Numbered from the stretch's first letter, positions 35,261 to 44,957 are shown. The stretch: DNA of 64,000 bases from JAICJC01 sp963709425 (GCA_963709425.1 CAVPWG010000005.1:806001-870000); one strand, 5' to 3'. Made by a program: numbers and translations. The notes: generated by a model from the sequence alone, not told the origin.

Positions 35261-35903
35261 GTGCGGATCACCGTCAGGCTGTTCGCCGCGCTGCGTGAGC
35301 GGGCCGGCTGGTCGGAGCGCGAGCTGGACGTCCCCGACGGCGCGGCCGTCGCCGACGTCTGGCCCAGGCTCGACCTGGGGGACGAGCCGCCGGGCCTCGC
35401 CTATGCGCGAAACCGTGAGTACGCGGCCCGGGCGGACGCGCTCGCCGACGGCGACGAGGTGGCGGTCATCCCGCCGGTGTCCGGCGGCGCGTTTCGCGTC
35501 CAGGCGGGCCCGCTCGATCTCCACGCGGTCGCGGCCGAGGTCGCCGACCCGGGCGCCGGGGCGATCGCCACGTTCGTCGGGATCACCCGCCTCCACAGCC
35601 GCGGAAGGACGGTGACGCACCTCGAGTACGACGCCTATCCGGAGATGGCCGAGGCCGAGATGGTGCGGATCGCACAGGCGGTGCGCAGCCCGCCACGACG
35701 TCCTGCACGTCGCGATGGCCCACCGCACGGGCCATGTGCCGCTCGGCGAGGCGAGCGTGATCATCGCCGTCTCGGCGGCCCACCGCGGCGCTGCGATGGA
35801 CGCCTGCCGCGAGGCGATCGACACGCTCAAGCAGACCGTCCCGATCTGGAAGAAGGAGGTCTTCGAGGACGGCGAGGAATGGATCGGGCGCGAGGGCGGG
35901 TGA
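35261..35903 (+). CDS. moaX: MoaX-type MoaD-MoaE fusion, one frameshift
   Basis: Molybdopterin synthase with sulfur carrier and catalytic subunit in one chain. The first 76 residues are MoaD-like (MRITVRLFAALRERAG ... EVAVIPPVSGG, Gly75-Gly76). MoaE follows without a break (GAIATFVGITRLHSRGRTV, LEYDAYPEMAEAEM), then the frame is lost near 35686 and resumes one base on (MAHRTGHVPLGEASVIIAVS, LKQTVPIWKKEVFEDG). Removing one C from the CCC run restores a continuous MoaE. In M. tuberculosis MoaX the carrier is released by cleavage after the internal Gly-Gly, and the same is expected here. The frameshift may be a sequencing error. GTG start. Confidence 0.82.
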
Positions 35904-35949
35904 CGGCCGCGCACATGGACATCCCCGCGGGCACCGCTACTCTGAGTCC

Positions 35950-36792
35950 ATGACGTACGACCCGTGGGAGCCGCGCGAGGCGCCGACCGGAACGCTCCCG
36001 CCGCCCGCCGACGACCCGCCGTTCCGGAGCCCCGTGCAGGAGCACCGCGGGCTCCTGCGCCGCGCCGGCGGAGGGATCGCGGCCGGCGGCCTGCTCGCCC
36101 TCAAGCTCGTCGGGAACCTGGCCTTCCTGTTCAAGTTCAAGTTCCTGTTGAGCTTCCTGATCTCGGCCGCGCTCTACGCATGGGCATGGGGATGGCAGTT
36201 CGGGGTCGGGTTCATCCTGCTTCTGCTGATCCACGAGCTGGGGCACGTGGTCCAGCTCAAGCGCGAGGGGATCGACGCCTCTGCACCGATGTTCGTCCCG
36301 TTCCTCGGCGCCATGGTCGCGATGAAGGAGATGCCCGGGAACGCCTGGACGGAGGCCAAGGTCGGGCTCGCGGGGCCGGTGCTCGGGAGCGCCGGCGCGC
36401 TGGCGGTGCTCGTGTGGGCCGAGGCGACGGACTCAAACGTGCTCCGCGGCCTCGCGTACGTCGGCTTCCTGCTGAACCTGTTCAACCTGGTGCCGATCGT
36501 GCCCTTCGACGGCGGTCGCGCCGTTGCGGCGCTGCACCCGGCGTTCTGGTTCCTCGGCCTCTTCATGGTCGCGCTCTTCTTCTTCGCCTATCACAACCTC
36601 TTCGCCCTGCTCGTGCTCGCGCTCGGCGCCTACGAGCTCTACCGGCGCTGGGGCCGCCGCCATGAGCCCGCCTATCGCGCCTACCACAGCGTCACCTGGC
36701 CGCAGCGGGCAGCGGTCGCGGCGGTCTATCTGGGGCTCGCCGCCGCCCTCGTCTACGGCATGCATGCGGCGTACGTCACACCGCCGTCGTGA
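35950..36792 (+). CDS. site-2 protease family (M50) membrane zinc metalloprotease
   Basis: 280 residues with an N-terminal cytosolic tail and about six membrane helices. Zinc site H95-E-L-G-H99 lies in LLLIHELGHVVQLKREG, and the third ligand is Asp187 in NLVPIVPFDGGRA. It cuts membrane-embedded substrates such as anti-sigma factors; the substrate is unknown. The C-terminal segment RAYHSVTWPQRAAVAAVYLG is another membrane pass. The 3' end overlaps the convergent phosphoesterase by 17 nt. Confidence 0.9.
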   Translation: MTYDPWEPREAPTGTLPPPADDPPFRSPVQEHRGLLRRAGGGIAAGGLLALKLVGNLAFLFKFKFLLSFLISAALYAWAWGWQFGVGFILLLLIHELGHVVQLKREGIDASAPMFVPFLGAMVAMKEMPGNAWTEAKVGLAGPVLGSAGALAVLVWAEATDSNVLRGLAYVGFLLNLFNLVPIVPFDGGRAVAALHPAFWFLGLFMVALFFFAYHNLFALLVLALGAYELYRRWGRRHEPAYRAYHSVTWPQRAAVAAVYLGLAAALVYGMHAAYVTPPS

Positions 36793-37528
36793 CCGCCTGA
36801 ACGTGTGACGTGCACTCGTCGCCGAGGGCGACGTGGAGCGCATACGACGGCGACGCATGGGCCAGGTCGAGGATCGTCCCGCCGATCTCGAGCCCGGCCT
36901 CGAGGAAGGTGGCCGGGCAGGCCATGACGCCGCAGGGGCCGAGCATCCCGAACGCCGTCCGGTGGAAATGCCCGCCGACGACCAGGCGGACGTGGAGGTT
37001 GGCGGCCAGCACCTCGGCGAGCCCGAGCCGGTCGTCCTCGGAGATCCCCATCAGGTCGAACGCCGGAACGCCGGTCAGGAGCGGTGGATGGTGCATGGCG
37101 ACGACCGTCGGGGAGATGTCGTCGGCGAGCTCCGCCTCGAGCCATGCGAGCCGATCGGCCGACAGCGAGCCCTCGTCGACGCCGGGCCGCGTGCTGTCCA
37201 TCGCGACGAGCCGGATGCCGCCGACGCCCACGGCGTAGCCGTGCACGCCGGGGGCGCCGAAGTGCGTGCGCAGGACGTCGGGGTCGTCGTGGTTTCCGGG
37301 CAGCGCGTAGACGGGCATCGGCAGGGGCGCGAGCAGCTCACGGGCCCGCTCGTACTCACGCGCCGAGCCCGACTCCGCGACGTCACCCGTCACGACCACG
37401 GCGTGGGGTGCGGGCCGAAGCGCGCCCACGGCGCTCACCGCGGCGGCGAGGGCCCGCGCCGCTCCGGAGTCGCCGGGGCCGACCTCGACATGGAGGTCGG
37501 TGAGCTGGGCGAGGAGGGTCGGGGCGAT
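36776..37528 (-). CDS. metallophosphoesterase (3',5'-cAMP phosphodiesterase-like), start uncertain
   Basis: Calcineurin-like phosphoesterase: TGDVAESGSAREYE (D), LPGNHDDP (NHD), MHHPPL (H) and GGHFHRTAFG (GHxH). The first metal motif D-x-H (QLTDLHVEVG) is encoded upstream of the first ordinary start codon (GTG at 37438), so translation must begin earlier. Only codons such as ATC (37526-37528) are available after the in-frame stop that ends the upstream carboxypeptidase gene. Either a non-standard start or a lost base is implied. About 250 residues in total. The cyclic nucleotide or phosphoester substrate is unknown. Confidence 0.8.
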   Translation of the reverse strand: MAPTLLAQLTDLHVEVGPGDSGAARALAAAVSAVGALRPAPHAVVVTGDVAESGSAREYERARELLAPLPMPVYALPGNHDDPDVLRTHFGAPGVHGYAVGVGGIRLVAMDSTRPGVDEGSLSADRLAWLEAELADDISPTVVAMHHPPLLTGVPAFDLMGISEDDRLGLAEVLAANLHVRLVVGGHFHRTAFGMLGPCGVMACPATFLEAGLEIGGTILDLAHASPSYALHVALGDECTSHVQAVTTAV

Positions 37529-37540
37529 CGTCTCGGATCC

Positions 37541-38509
37541 TCAGGCGTCGTGCCGGAAGCCCCAGTCGAGCAGCCGCCCCGCCGTCGCGAACTCGTTCCC
37601 GCCGGCGTGCAGCAGGACCACGACAACGGAATGCCCTCCGCGGCGGGCGGCCGCGGCGATGCAATTGCCTGCCGCAGTCGTCTGGCCGGTCTTGATCCCG
37701 ATCGCCCCACGATAGTCCCAGAGCAGCGTATTTCGGCTGATGAACGACGAGGTCGGCCCGGCCGAGTACGCCTTGACGCCGACCATCCGCCGCAGCAGAC
37801 GCACCTCGAGCACCCGCAGCGAGAGCGTCGCCTCGTCCCACGCCGACGACCGGTTGCCGGCATCGAAGATGCCCGAGGGGTTGGAGTAGTGGGTGTCGTC
37901 CAGGCCCAGCTCGCGCGCTTCGGTATTCATCCGCCGGACGAATTCGGCGACCGAGCCCGCCCGGTGCACCGCAAGGGCGTTTGCGGCGTCGTTCGCCGAG
38001 GCGATCAGCGCCGCGGCGAGCATCCGGCGCTCGGTCACGCGATCGCCGACGCCCAGCCCGAGCGTGTATCCCGGGACGCCCGTCATCGCAGGGGTCACGC
38101 GGAACGAGGCATCGAGCTTGCCTCCCATCCCGACGAGTGCGGTCATGAGCTTGGTGAGGCTCGCGATGGGAAGCCGGCGGTGGGCGTGCTTCTGGTAGAG
38201 CACGCGACCCGTCGTCCGGTCGACCACGATCGCCGCCCGCGCGTCGACCCGGGACGGATGCCCCGCCGGGGCTCCGTCGACGAGCTGCACCGGCGGCAGC
38301 GTGCTGGGGCCGCCGGCGCCGGCTCCGGCCGGCGCCGTGAGCGCCGGGGCGTCGATGGCGCCGGCCGCACGATCGGTGAGCGGCCACAGCCGGTGGGTCA
38401 CGAACGCGGCTGTGGCGAGCAGCGCAGAGGCCACGACCACCGCGATCATGGCCAGCGGGCGCAGCGGCGGAAGCCGCCGTGGCCGCTGACGGCGGCCGAA
38501 CGACTGCAT
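37541..38509 (-). CDS. D-alanyl-D-alanine carboxypeptidase (S11 family)
   Basis: 322-residue penicillin-binding protein that trims the terminal D-Ala of peptidoglycan stem peptides. One N-terminal membrane anchor (MIAVVVASALLATAAFVTH) is followed by the serine peptidase domain with S117-L-T-K120, S171-A-N173 and K273-T-G. The protein thus works on the outer face of the membrane, anchored at its N-terminus, unlike C-terminally anchored DacA. The ATG gives a basic start before the anchor. 54 bp separate it from divergent selA. Confidence 0.92.
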   Translation of the reverse strand: MQSFGRRQRPRRLPPLRPLAMIAVVVASALLATAAFVTHRLWPLTDRAAGAIDAPALTAPAGAGAGGPSTLPPVQLVDGAPAGHPSRVDARAAIVVDRTTGRVLYQKHAHRRLPIASLTKLMTALVGMGGKLDASFRVTPAMTGVPGYTLGLGVGDRVTERRMLAAALIASANDAANALAVHRAGSVAEFVRRMNTEARELGLDDTHYSNPSGIFDAGNRSSAWDEATLSLRVLEVRLLRRMVGVKAYSAGPTSSFISRNTLLWDYRGAIGIKTGQTTAAGNCIAAAARRGGHSVVVVLLHAGGNEFATAGRLLDWGFRHDA

Positions 38510-38563
38510 GGCGTAGAGGGTCGGGCGTCTCTGCCTCGGCACGTGTGGACGTAGAATTGCACC

Positions 38564-39873
38564 ATGGCCGATCATCCGCTGCGAGGCCTGCCGTCGGTCG
38601 ACACCCTTCTCGGGGACGAGCGAGCGGTCGCGCTCGCCGAGCGCCACGGGCGCCCGGCGGCCGTGGAGGCGATCCGCACGGCGCTCGCCGACGCCCGCCG
38701 CCACGGGGTCGCCGAGGACGCCGAGCGAGCTGCTCGACCGGGCCGCACAGCATCTCGAGCGCCCGTCGAGCCTGCGGCCGGCGCTGAACGCGACCGGGCG
38801 TCGTGGTGCACACGAACCTCGGCCGGGCGCCGCTGCCGGAGGCTGCGATCGAGCGCGTCGCACGCGTTGCGAGCGGGTACTCCAACCTCGAGTACGACCT
38901 CGACGCCGGCGCCCGCGGGTCGCGCCACACCCACCTCGGGCCGATCCTCTCCGAGCTGACGGGCGCGGAGGACGGCATGGCCGTGAACAACAACGCGGCC
39001 GCGGTGATGCTGGTGCTCGCGGCGCTCGCCGAGCGGCGCGAGGTGCCGATCAGCCGCGGGGAGCTGATCGAGATCGGCGACGGCTTCCGCATCCCCGACG
39101 TGCTCGCCCAGTCCGGCGCGCGCCTGGTGGAGGTCGGCTCCACGAACCGCACCCGAATCGACGACTACGCGCGCGTCCTCGGGCCGGACACCGGCGCCGT
39201 CCTGCGCGTCCACCAGTCGAACTTCCGGATCGTGGGGTTCACCGACGCCCCGTCGCTCCGCGAGCTCGCCGCCCTGGCGGCCGAGCACGGCGTGCCGGTG
39301 ATCGACGACCTGGGCTCGGGCCAGCTGATCGACATCCCCGACCTGGCCGACGAGCCGACCGCGCGATCCAGCGTCGAGGCCGGCGCGACCGTCGTCTGCT
39401 TCTCGGGCGACAAGCTGCTCGGCGGCCCGCAGGCCGGCGTCATCGTCGGCAGAGCCGAGGCGATCGCGCGTATCCGCGCGGCATCCGCTCGCGCGCGCCG
39501 TGCGGATCGACAAGCTGTCGCTGGCCGCGCTCGAGGCGACGCTCGAGCTCTATCGCGACCCGGCCCGCGCTCTGCGCGAGATCCCAGTGCTGCGCGCGGT
39601 CGCAGAACCGGCGGAGCGCGGTGCGCGCGCGGGCGGCGGCGCTGGCCGAGCGGCTCGACGGCACCGTCGTGCCGACGAAGGCCCGGGTCGGCGGCGGCGC
39701 GGTGCCACTGGTCGAGCTCGAGAGCTTCGCGTGCGCGCTCGACGGCGGCGACCGCGCTGGCGGCGTCGCTCCGAGACGGCGACCCGCCGGTCGTCGCGCG
39801 CGTCCAGGAGGGACGCGTCCTGCTCGACTGCCGCACGCTCACGGACGACGAGTGCCTGCGGATCACCCTCTGA
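38564..39873 (+). CDS. selA: L-seryl-tRNA(Sec) selenium transferase, interrupted by five frameshifts
   Basis: PLP enzyme converting Ser-tRNA(Sec) to Sec-tRNA(Sec). Recognisable in order across three frames: LRGLPSVDTLL, then SSLRPALNATG, VHTNLGRAPLPEAAIERVA, YSNLEYDLDAG, IDDLGSGQLIDIPDL, the PLP lysine in CFSGDKLLGGPQAG, RIDKLSLAALEATLELYRDP, then AERLDGTVVPTKARVGGG and the end DPPVVARVQEGRVLLDCRTL. The breaks lie near 38730, 38797, 39487, 39610 and 39755. Each is repaired by removing one base, in four cases from a 2-3 base G or C run. The intact protein would be about 435 residues. Either consensus errors or real decay. Confidence 0.83.
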
Positions 39874-41391
39874 CGCTCGGCACCGCCGGCCACATCGACC
39901 ACGGCAAGACGGCCCTGGTGGCGGCGCTCACCGGGATCGACACCGACCGGCTGCCGCAGGAGAAGGCGCGCGGCATCTCGATCGAGCTCGGCTACGCGCC
40001 GCTCGAGCTGCCGTCGGGCCGCAGGCTGTCGGTCGTCGACGTGCCCGGCCACGAGCGCTTCATCCGGGCGATGGTCGCGGGCGCGACCGGCATCGACCTC
40101 TTCCTGCTCGTCGTCGCCGCGGACGACGGCGTCATGCCGCAGACCCGCGAGCACGCCGCGATCGTGCAGCTGCTCGGCATCCCCGACGGCGTCGTCGCGC
40201 TGACGAAGCGCGACCTGGTCGACGACGAGGGCGCCGAGCTGGCCCGGCTCGGGATCGCCGAGCTCCTGGAGGCGGCCCCTACGCCGGGCGCCGAGGTCGT
40301 CGAGGTCTCGTCGCGCACCGGCCTCGGCCTCGACGACCTGCGCGCGGCCCTCGATCGCGCCGCCGCGACCGCCCAGAGCCGGCCGTCCGACGGCCCCGTG
40401 CGGCTCCCGGTCGACCGGTCGTTCTCGCTGCGCGGGATCGGCACCGTCGTCACGGGGACGCTGTGGTCGGGCAGCGTCGGCACCGGCGACCGGCTCGTGA
40501 TCCAGCCCGGCGGACGCGAGGCGCGGGTCAGAAGCGTCCATGTGCACGACCGGCCGGCGGAGCGCGCCGCCGCGGGCCAGCGGGTGGCGCTGGCGCTCGT
40601 GGGAGTCGAGCGGGCCCAGGTCGGCGCGGCCATGTCGTGACGACGCCGGGCGCGTTCCCCGAGTCGTTCCGGCTCGAGTGCGACGTCGCCGTGCTCGAAT
40701 CGGCGCCACGGGGACTGCGAAACGGCGAGCCCGTGATGGTGCACCACGGCACGGCCGAGCTTCACGCCCGGGTCGCGATCCCCGGCGGCGGCGAGCTCGC
40801 GCCCGGGGGCCGGCGGTCGTGTGCAGCTTCGGCTCCGAAGCCGGGCGGTCGCGGCGCGCGGGCGACCACGTCGTCATCCGGCTCACCGGGCCCGCGATCA
40901 CCGTCGCGGGCGGAACCGTGATCGACCCCGACCCTCCGCGCGTGCGCCGCGCGGCGCCCGAGCCCGCCGCTCGCGCCCGAGCCGGTGCGGGCGCCCGAGC
41001 CACCGTCGGCAGAGGGAGTCGAGGAGCTCTACGCGCGCCTCGCGGCGTCGCCGCTCACGCCGCCCGCCGATCGGCGCCGCCGACGAGCGGGCGCTCGCGC
41101 AGCTCGATCGCGGCCGGCCGCGCGGTCCGCGCGGGACGCGACCTGGCCTTCACCGCCGACGCGCTGGCGAGCGCCCAGGCGGCGGTGGTCGACCTGGCCG
41201 GGGAGACCGGGAGCGTCACGCTCGCCCAGCTGCGCGACCGCCTCGGCGTCTCGCGCAAGTTCGCCCAGGGCCTCCTGGAGGCGCTCGACGCCCGTGGCGT
41301 CACCCGCCGGGTCGGCGACGAGCGCATCCTCCGGCGGCGGTCGCGCAGATCCGGGACTGACGGACGTATGCTGCAGGTCTCGCCGCGCTGA
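39852..41391 (+). CDS. selB: selenocysteine-specific elongation factor, interrupted by frameshifts
   Basis: Sec-tRNA-specific GTPase that delivers selenocysteine to UGA codons. Intact G domain from a GTG that overlaps the selA end: GTAGHIDHGKTALVAALTG, DVPGHERFIRAMVAGATG, TKRD, then domain II (VDRSFSLRGIGTVVTGTLWSG). The frame breaks near 40633, 40820, 40865, 40990, and twice between about 41085 and 41135. The remaining EF-Tu-like barrel and the C-terminal winged helices (DLAFTADALASAQAAVVDLA, LRDRLGVSRKFAQGLLEALD) follow in shifted frames. All but the first break behave as one extra base. No SECIS-bearing selenoprotein gene or selC is seen in the window. Confidence 0.83.
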
Positions 41392-41405
41392 AAGGAGTCG
41401 GGCAC

Positions 41406-42497
41406 ATGGCAATCGCGTCCTCATCCGACCTCGCCGCCATCGAGTCGATACTCGGTGACGACGCGGAGTCGCTGCTCTCGCACGAGTGCACCACCATCCC
41501 CCGCGACCGGCTGCACCTCCCGGGGCCGGACTACGTCGACCGCGTGGTCGCGGCGTCCGACCGGCCGATCCCGGTGATGCGATCGATTCAGACGCTCATC
41601 GATCACGGACGCCTCGGCGGCACGGGCTATCTCTCGATCCTCCCCGTCGACCAGGGCATCGAGCACTCCGCCGGCGCGTCGTTCGCGAAGAACCCGGACT
41701 ACTTCGATCCCGAGCGCATCGTCCAGCTCGCCATCGAGGGCGGGTGCAACGCCGTGGCGACGACCCTCGGCGCGCTCGGGGCGACTGCGCGCCGCTACGC
41801 CCACCGCATCCCGTTCCTCCTGAAGCTGAACCACAACGAGTTCCTGTCGTACCCGAACGCCTTCGACCAGATCATGTTCGCGTCGGTCAGGCAGGCACGC
41901 GAGCAGGGCTGCGTCGCGGTCGGCGCCACGATCTACTTCGGCTCGCCGGAGTCGAAGCGCCAGATCCAGGAGGTCGCGATCGCATTCGAGGCGGCCCACG
42001 AGCTCGGGATGGCGACGGTGCTCTGGTGCTACCTGCGCAACTCCGCGTTCAACACGACGTCGAACGGCAGCGGGCACGACTACCACGTCGCGGCCGACCT
42101 GACCGGCCAGGCCAACCACCTCGGCGTGACGATCCAGGCCGACATCATCAAGCAGAAGGCGCCCGAGACCGCGGCGCCCGGCTTCCTCGACCTGAAGTTC
42201 GGGAAGACGGACAAGCGCGTCTACTCCGAGCTCATGACCGACCACCCGATCGACATCACCCGCTACCAGGTCGCGAACTGCTACATGGGGCGGGCGGGGC
42301 TGATCAACTCGGGCGGCGCGTCGTCGGGCGCGAGCGACCTGCACGATGCCGTCTTCACCGCCGTCGTCAACAAGCGCGCCGGCGGCATGGGGATGATCAG
42401 CGGCCGGAAGGCGTTCCAGCGGCCGATGGACGAGGGCATCGCCCTCCTGAACGCGATCCAGGACGCCTACCTGTGCGACGAGGTGACGATCGCCTGA
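41406..42497 (+). CDS. class I fructose-bisphosphate aldolase (archaeal/FbaB type)
   Basis: 363-residue Schiff-base aldolase that splits fructose 1,6-bisphosphate into two trioses. The DhnA/FbaB branch is indicated by LSILPVDQGIEHSAGASF, FLLKLNHNEFLSYP, VGATIYFGSPESKRQI and LINSGGASSGASDLHDAV, the phosphate-binding loop near the end. A clear ribosome binding site (AAGGAG, 9 nt upstream) fixes the start. It lies 14 nt after selB on the same strand, so it may be expressed by read-through. Confidence 0.92.
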   Translation: MAIASSSDLAAIESILGDDAESLLSHECTTIPRDRLHLPGPDYVDRVVAASDRPIPVMRSIQTLIDHGRLGGTGYLSILPVDQGIEHSAGASFAKNPDYFDPERIVQLAIEGGCNAVATTLGALGATARRYAHRIPFLLKLNHNEFLSYPNAFDQIMFASVRQAREQGCVAVGATIYFGSPESKRQIQEVAIAFEAAHELGMATVLWCYLRNSAFNTTSNGSGHDYHVAADLTGQANHLGVTIQADIIKQKAPETAAPGFLDLKFGKTDKRVYSELMTDHPIDITRYQVANCYMGRAGLINSGGASSGASDLHDAVFTAVVNKRAGGMGMISGRKAFQRPMDEGIALLNAIQDAYLCDEVTIA

Positions 42498-42543
42498 CCG
42501 CGACCCGTGACGGTCGTCGCGAAGCAACGCTACCGTCCGAGAC

Positions 42544-43472
42544 ATGATCGCCGCGCTCCAGGACTCGATTCCGCTGAGCGGTGACTCGCGCACGGCGCGC
42601 TCATCGTCGGCTCGTTCGTCCTCGCCTGGATCGTGGCCAAGGCATCGGGCCGGGTCGCCGAGGTCGTCACCCGGTGGTGGGAGCGCCGCCACGGCGAGGC
42701 CGGGCCGTCGCCCGACGACACGGCGGCGCTGCGCGGCCTGAAGCGACGCGACACCGCCGTCTCGCTCGTCCGCTCGACGGTGCGCTACATGGCCTACGGC
42801 CTGGCGCTCACGTTCTCGTTCCTCCAGATCTCGGGCTTCTCGAAGGTGACGGCCCTCGCCGGTGCGTCTCTCATCGTCGTCCTGATCGGCTTCGCGGGCC
42901 AGCGGTTCCTCACCGACATCATCGCCGGCTTCCTGATGTTCTTCGAGGGCTGGTTCTCGGTGGGCGACACGATCACCATCGAGCCCTGGTCGCTGGCCGG
43001 CGTCGTCGAGGAGATGTCGCTGCGGTCGACCACGCTGCGCGCCGTGACCGGCGAGACCATTCGCGTGAACAACTCCGCGATCTATGCGGCCCGCGTGCTT
43101 CCGCAGGGCGTACGCGAGGTCGAGATCGAGCTCATGGCGACGGACGCCGACGACTGCCGGCGGGTGATCGACGAGGTGGCGCGGATCGTCCCGGCCGGCC
43201 CGACCCGGTTCGTGCGCCGGCCCGAGGTCATCGAGGTCGAGGTGCTCGACGACCAGCTCGTGCGCGTCCTCGTCCACGCAAGCGTGGCGCACGGGCGGGA
43301 GTGGCTCGTCGAGCAGTTCCTGCCCGACCTCATGAAGGAGCGCGCTCCCGAGGGCCTGATCGCGCACGGGCCGATCGTGATGTTCGTGGACGAGCGGGCG
43401 ACACGACGGTTCGCCCGGTCGCTGCCGGGAACGCGCGAGCGGCGCCCGCGCACCGGCGCTCGCTCGGAGTAG
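42544..43472 (+). CDS. MscS-type mechanosensitive channel, one frameshift near the 5' end
   Basis: Small-conductance mechanosensitive channel that releases solutes at hypo-osmotic shock. The first 16 codons from the ATG (MIAALQDSIPLSG) are in one frame. Near 42590 a base appears to be missing (ACGGCG for ACGGGCG), after which LIVGSFVLAWIVAKASG and the rest run uninterrupted. The pore helix and beta domain are present: SLIVVLIGFAGQRFLTDIIAG, VGDTITIEPWSLAGVVEEMS, TTLRAVTGETIRVNNSAI. About 309 residues when corrected, three membrane helices. The internal start at 42633 would lose the first helix. Confidence 0.83.
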
Positions 43473-43482
43473 CGCGGCGCTC

Positions 43483-44697
43483 GTGGACGGCGTCCGCCCG
43501 GCGTACGGCGGCGGCTGCTTCGCCGACATCCCGACCACCGTCGTCCGCCTCCTGGGAGGCGAGGCCGAGGGCGGCCTCGCCGGCGACGTCCTCGGCGATC
43601 TCGACCGGCGCTGGCAGCGCGTCGTCCTCGTGGTCGTGGACGCCTTCGGATGGTCGTGCGCCGAGCGCCACGCCGAACACCCCTTCCTGCGCCGCGTTGC
43701 GGACGAGGGCACACTCGCGCGGCTCACGTCGCAGTTCCCGTCGACGACGTCCGCCCACATGACGACGCTGCATACCGGCCTCCCCGTGGGCGCGAGCGGG
43801 ATCTACGAGTGGTTCCAGCTCGAGCCGTCCCTCGACGCGATCATCGCGCCGCTCCTCTTCTCCTACGCGGGCGACACCGAGCGCGAGACCCTGCGCGCCG
43901 CCGGTCTCGACCCGCGTGCGCTGTACCCGGCCGAGACGGTCTACACGCGACTCTCCGGAGCCGGCGTGCGCTCGGCCGCCGTGCAGCACCGGTCCATCAC
44001 CGACACGACGTTCAGCCGCACCACCCTCCGCGGCGCGGCGGTGCACCCGTTCGACGAGGGAGCGGGATGGGTTGTCGCCATCGCGGAGGCGCTCGACGGC
44101 GGCCCGGCACCAGCCTACGTCTTCGCCTATGTGGACGACGTCGACTGGGCGGGACACCACTCCGGCCCCGCGTCCCACGCGCACGTCGCCGCCGCCGCGG
44201 GCGTCCTCGACGCGCTCGCCGAGCTCGCGCGGGCCCTCCCGGCGGACGGCGAGACGCTCCTCCTCGTGACGGCCGACCACGGGCAGGTGCCGGTCGACCC
44301 GGCGACGACCGTGTTCGTGAATGACCTGTGGCCCGAGATCGCGACGCATCTGCGCCACGGCCGTACCGGCCGGCCCCTGGCTCCCGCCGGATCTGCCCGC
44401 GACCTCTTCCTCCACGTCCTGTCCGGGCACGTCGACGAGGTTGTCTCGCACCTCCGCGGGATCCTTGGCGACCGGGCGGCGGTGCGGCCGACTGCGGAGC
44501 TCCTCGCAGACGGGTTCTTCGGCGCGGCGGGCCCGCGACTGCGCGAGCGGGTCGGCGACGTCGTCGTGCTTCCACGCCCGGGCGGGACGGTGTGGTGGCG
44601 CGAGCCCGGCCGGTTCGACATGCCGTTTCTCGCCCACCACGGCGGCCTCTCGCCCGAGGAGATGCTGATCCCGCTCGCGGCCCTGCCGCTCGCCTGA
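43483..44697 (+). CDS. alkaline phosphatase superfamily phosphodiesterase/nucleotide pyrophosphatase
   Basis: 404 residues of PF01663 type. The metal/nucleophile elements are VLVVVDAFGWSC (Asp), FPSTTSAHMTTLHTGLP (Thr nucleophile), FAYVDDVDWAGHHSGP (Asp-His) and LVTADHGQVPVD (Asp-His), with a final His in FLAHHGGLSPEEM. No signal peptide, so likely cytosolic. The substrate is unknown; homologues hydrolyse nucleotide pyrophosphates or phosphodiesters. GTG start 10 nt after mscS. Confidence 0.88.
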   Translation: MDGVRPAYGGGCFADIPTTVVRLLGGEAEGGLAGDVLGDLDRRWQRVVLVVVDAFGWSCAERHAEHPFLRRVADEGTLARLTSQFPSTTSAHMTTLHTGLPVGASGIYEWFQLEPSLDAIIAPLLFSYAGDTERETLRAAGLDPRALYPAETVYTRLSGAGVRSAAVQHRSITDTTFSRTTLRGAAVHPFDEGAGWVVAIAEALDGGPAPAYVFAYVDDVDWAGHHSGPASHAHVAAAAGVLDALAELARALPADGETLLLVTADHGQVPVDPATTVFVNDLWPEIATHLRHGRTGRPLAPAGSARDLFLHVLSGHVDEVVSHLRGILGDRAAVRPTAELLADGFFGAAGPRLRERVGDVVVLPRPGGTVWWREPGRFDMPFLAHHGGLSPEEMLIPLAALPLA

Positions 44698-44735
44698 GAG
44701 GCAGGAATCGAGCCTGCGGGCCCGAAACCCGCACC

Positions 44736-44957
44736 ATGGAGCCCCCTCTCGACCTCACGAAACCAACCGAGACGCCGATCCTGGCGCGGATCGTCGTGCC
44801 GCTCACGGCCGTGCACAAGGAGGCCATCGGGGAGGTCCGCGGAATGTCGCGCGAGTCCTGCCAGGTTCCGCTCCCACACGAGGCGCGCGTCGTCCAGGCC
44901 GAACGGACCGAGGGCGCCTGGGTCGTCTGGTACGTCGAGAAGGTCGAAGCGATCTAG
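44736..44957 (+). CDS. small hypothetical ORF in the 44698-45011 gap
   Basis: The 313-bp interval between the phosphodiesterase and lipoprotein genes contains one plausible reading frame of 73 residues (MEPPLDLTKPTETPILARIV ...). It has no recognisable domain, no membrane segment and no good ribosome binding site. It is preceded by two adjacent small stem-loops (44702-44732). The opposite strand is also open here. It may not be a gene. Confidence 0.3.
   Translation: MEPPLDLTKPTETPILARIVVPLTAVHKEAIGEVRGMSRESCQVPLPHEARVVQAERTEGAWVVWYVEKVEAI

Noticed and set aside
37435..37543. Fusion of the carboxypeptidase and phosphoesterase into one protein
   Set aside because: They are in the same frame but separated by a TGA directly after a complete carboxypeptidase C-terminus; no evidence for read-through.
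44699..44736. Two adjacent stem-loops with 7-nt loops that, on the minus strand, resemble tRNA anticodon and T arms (loop CTCGATT between GCAGG and CCTGC)
   Set aside because: The stems share bases, there is no variable region, and no matching D arm or acceptor stem can be found, so a tRNA gene is not supported.
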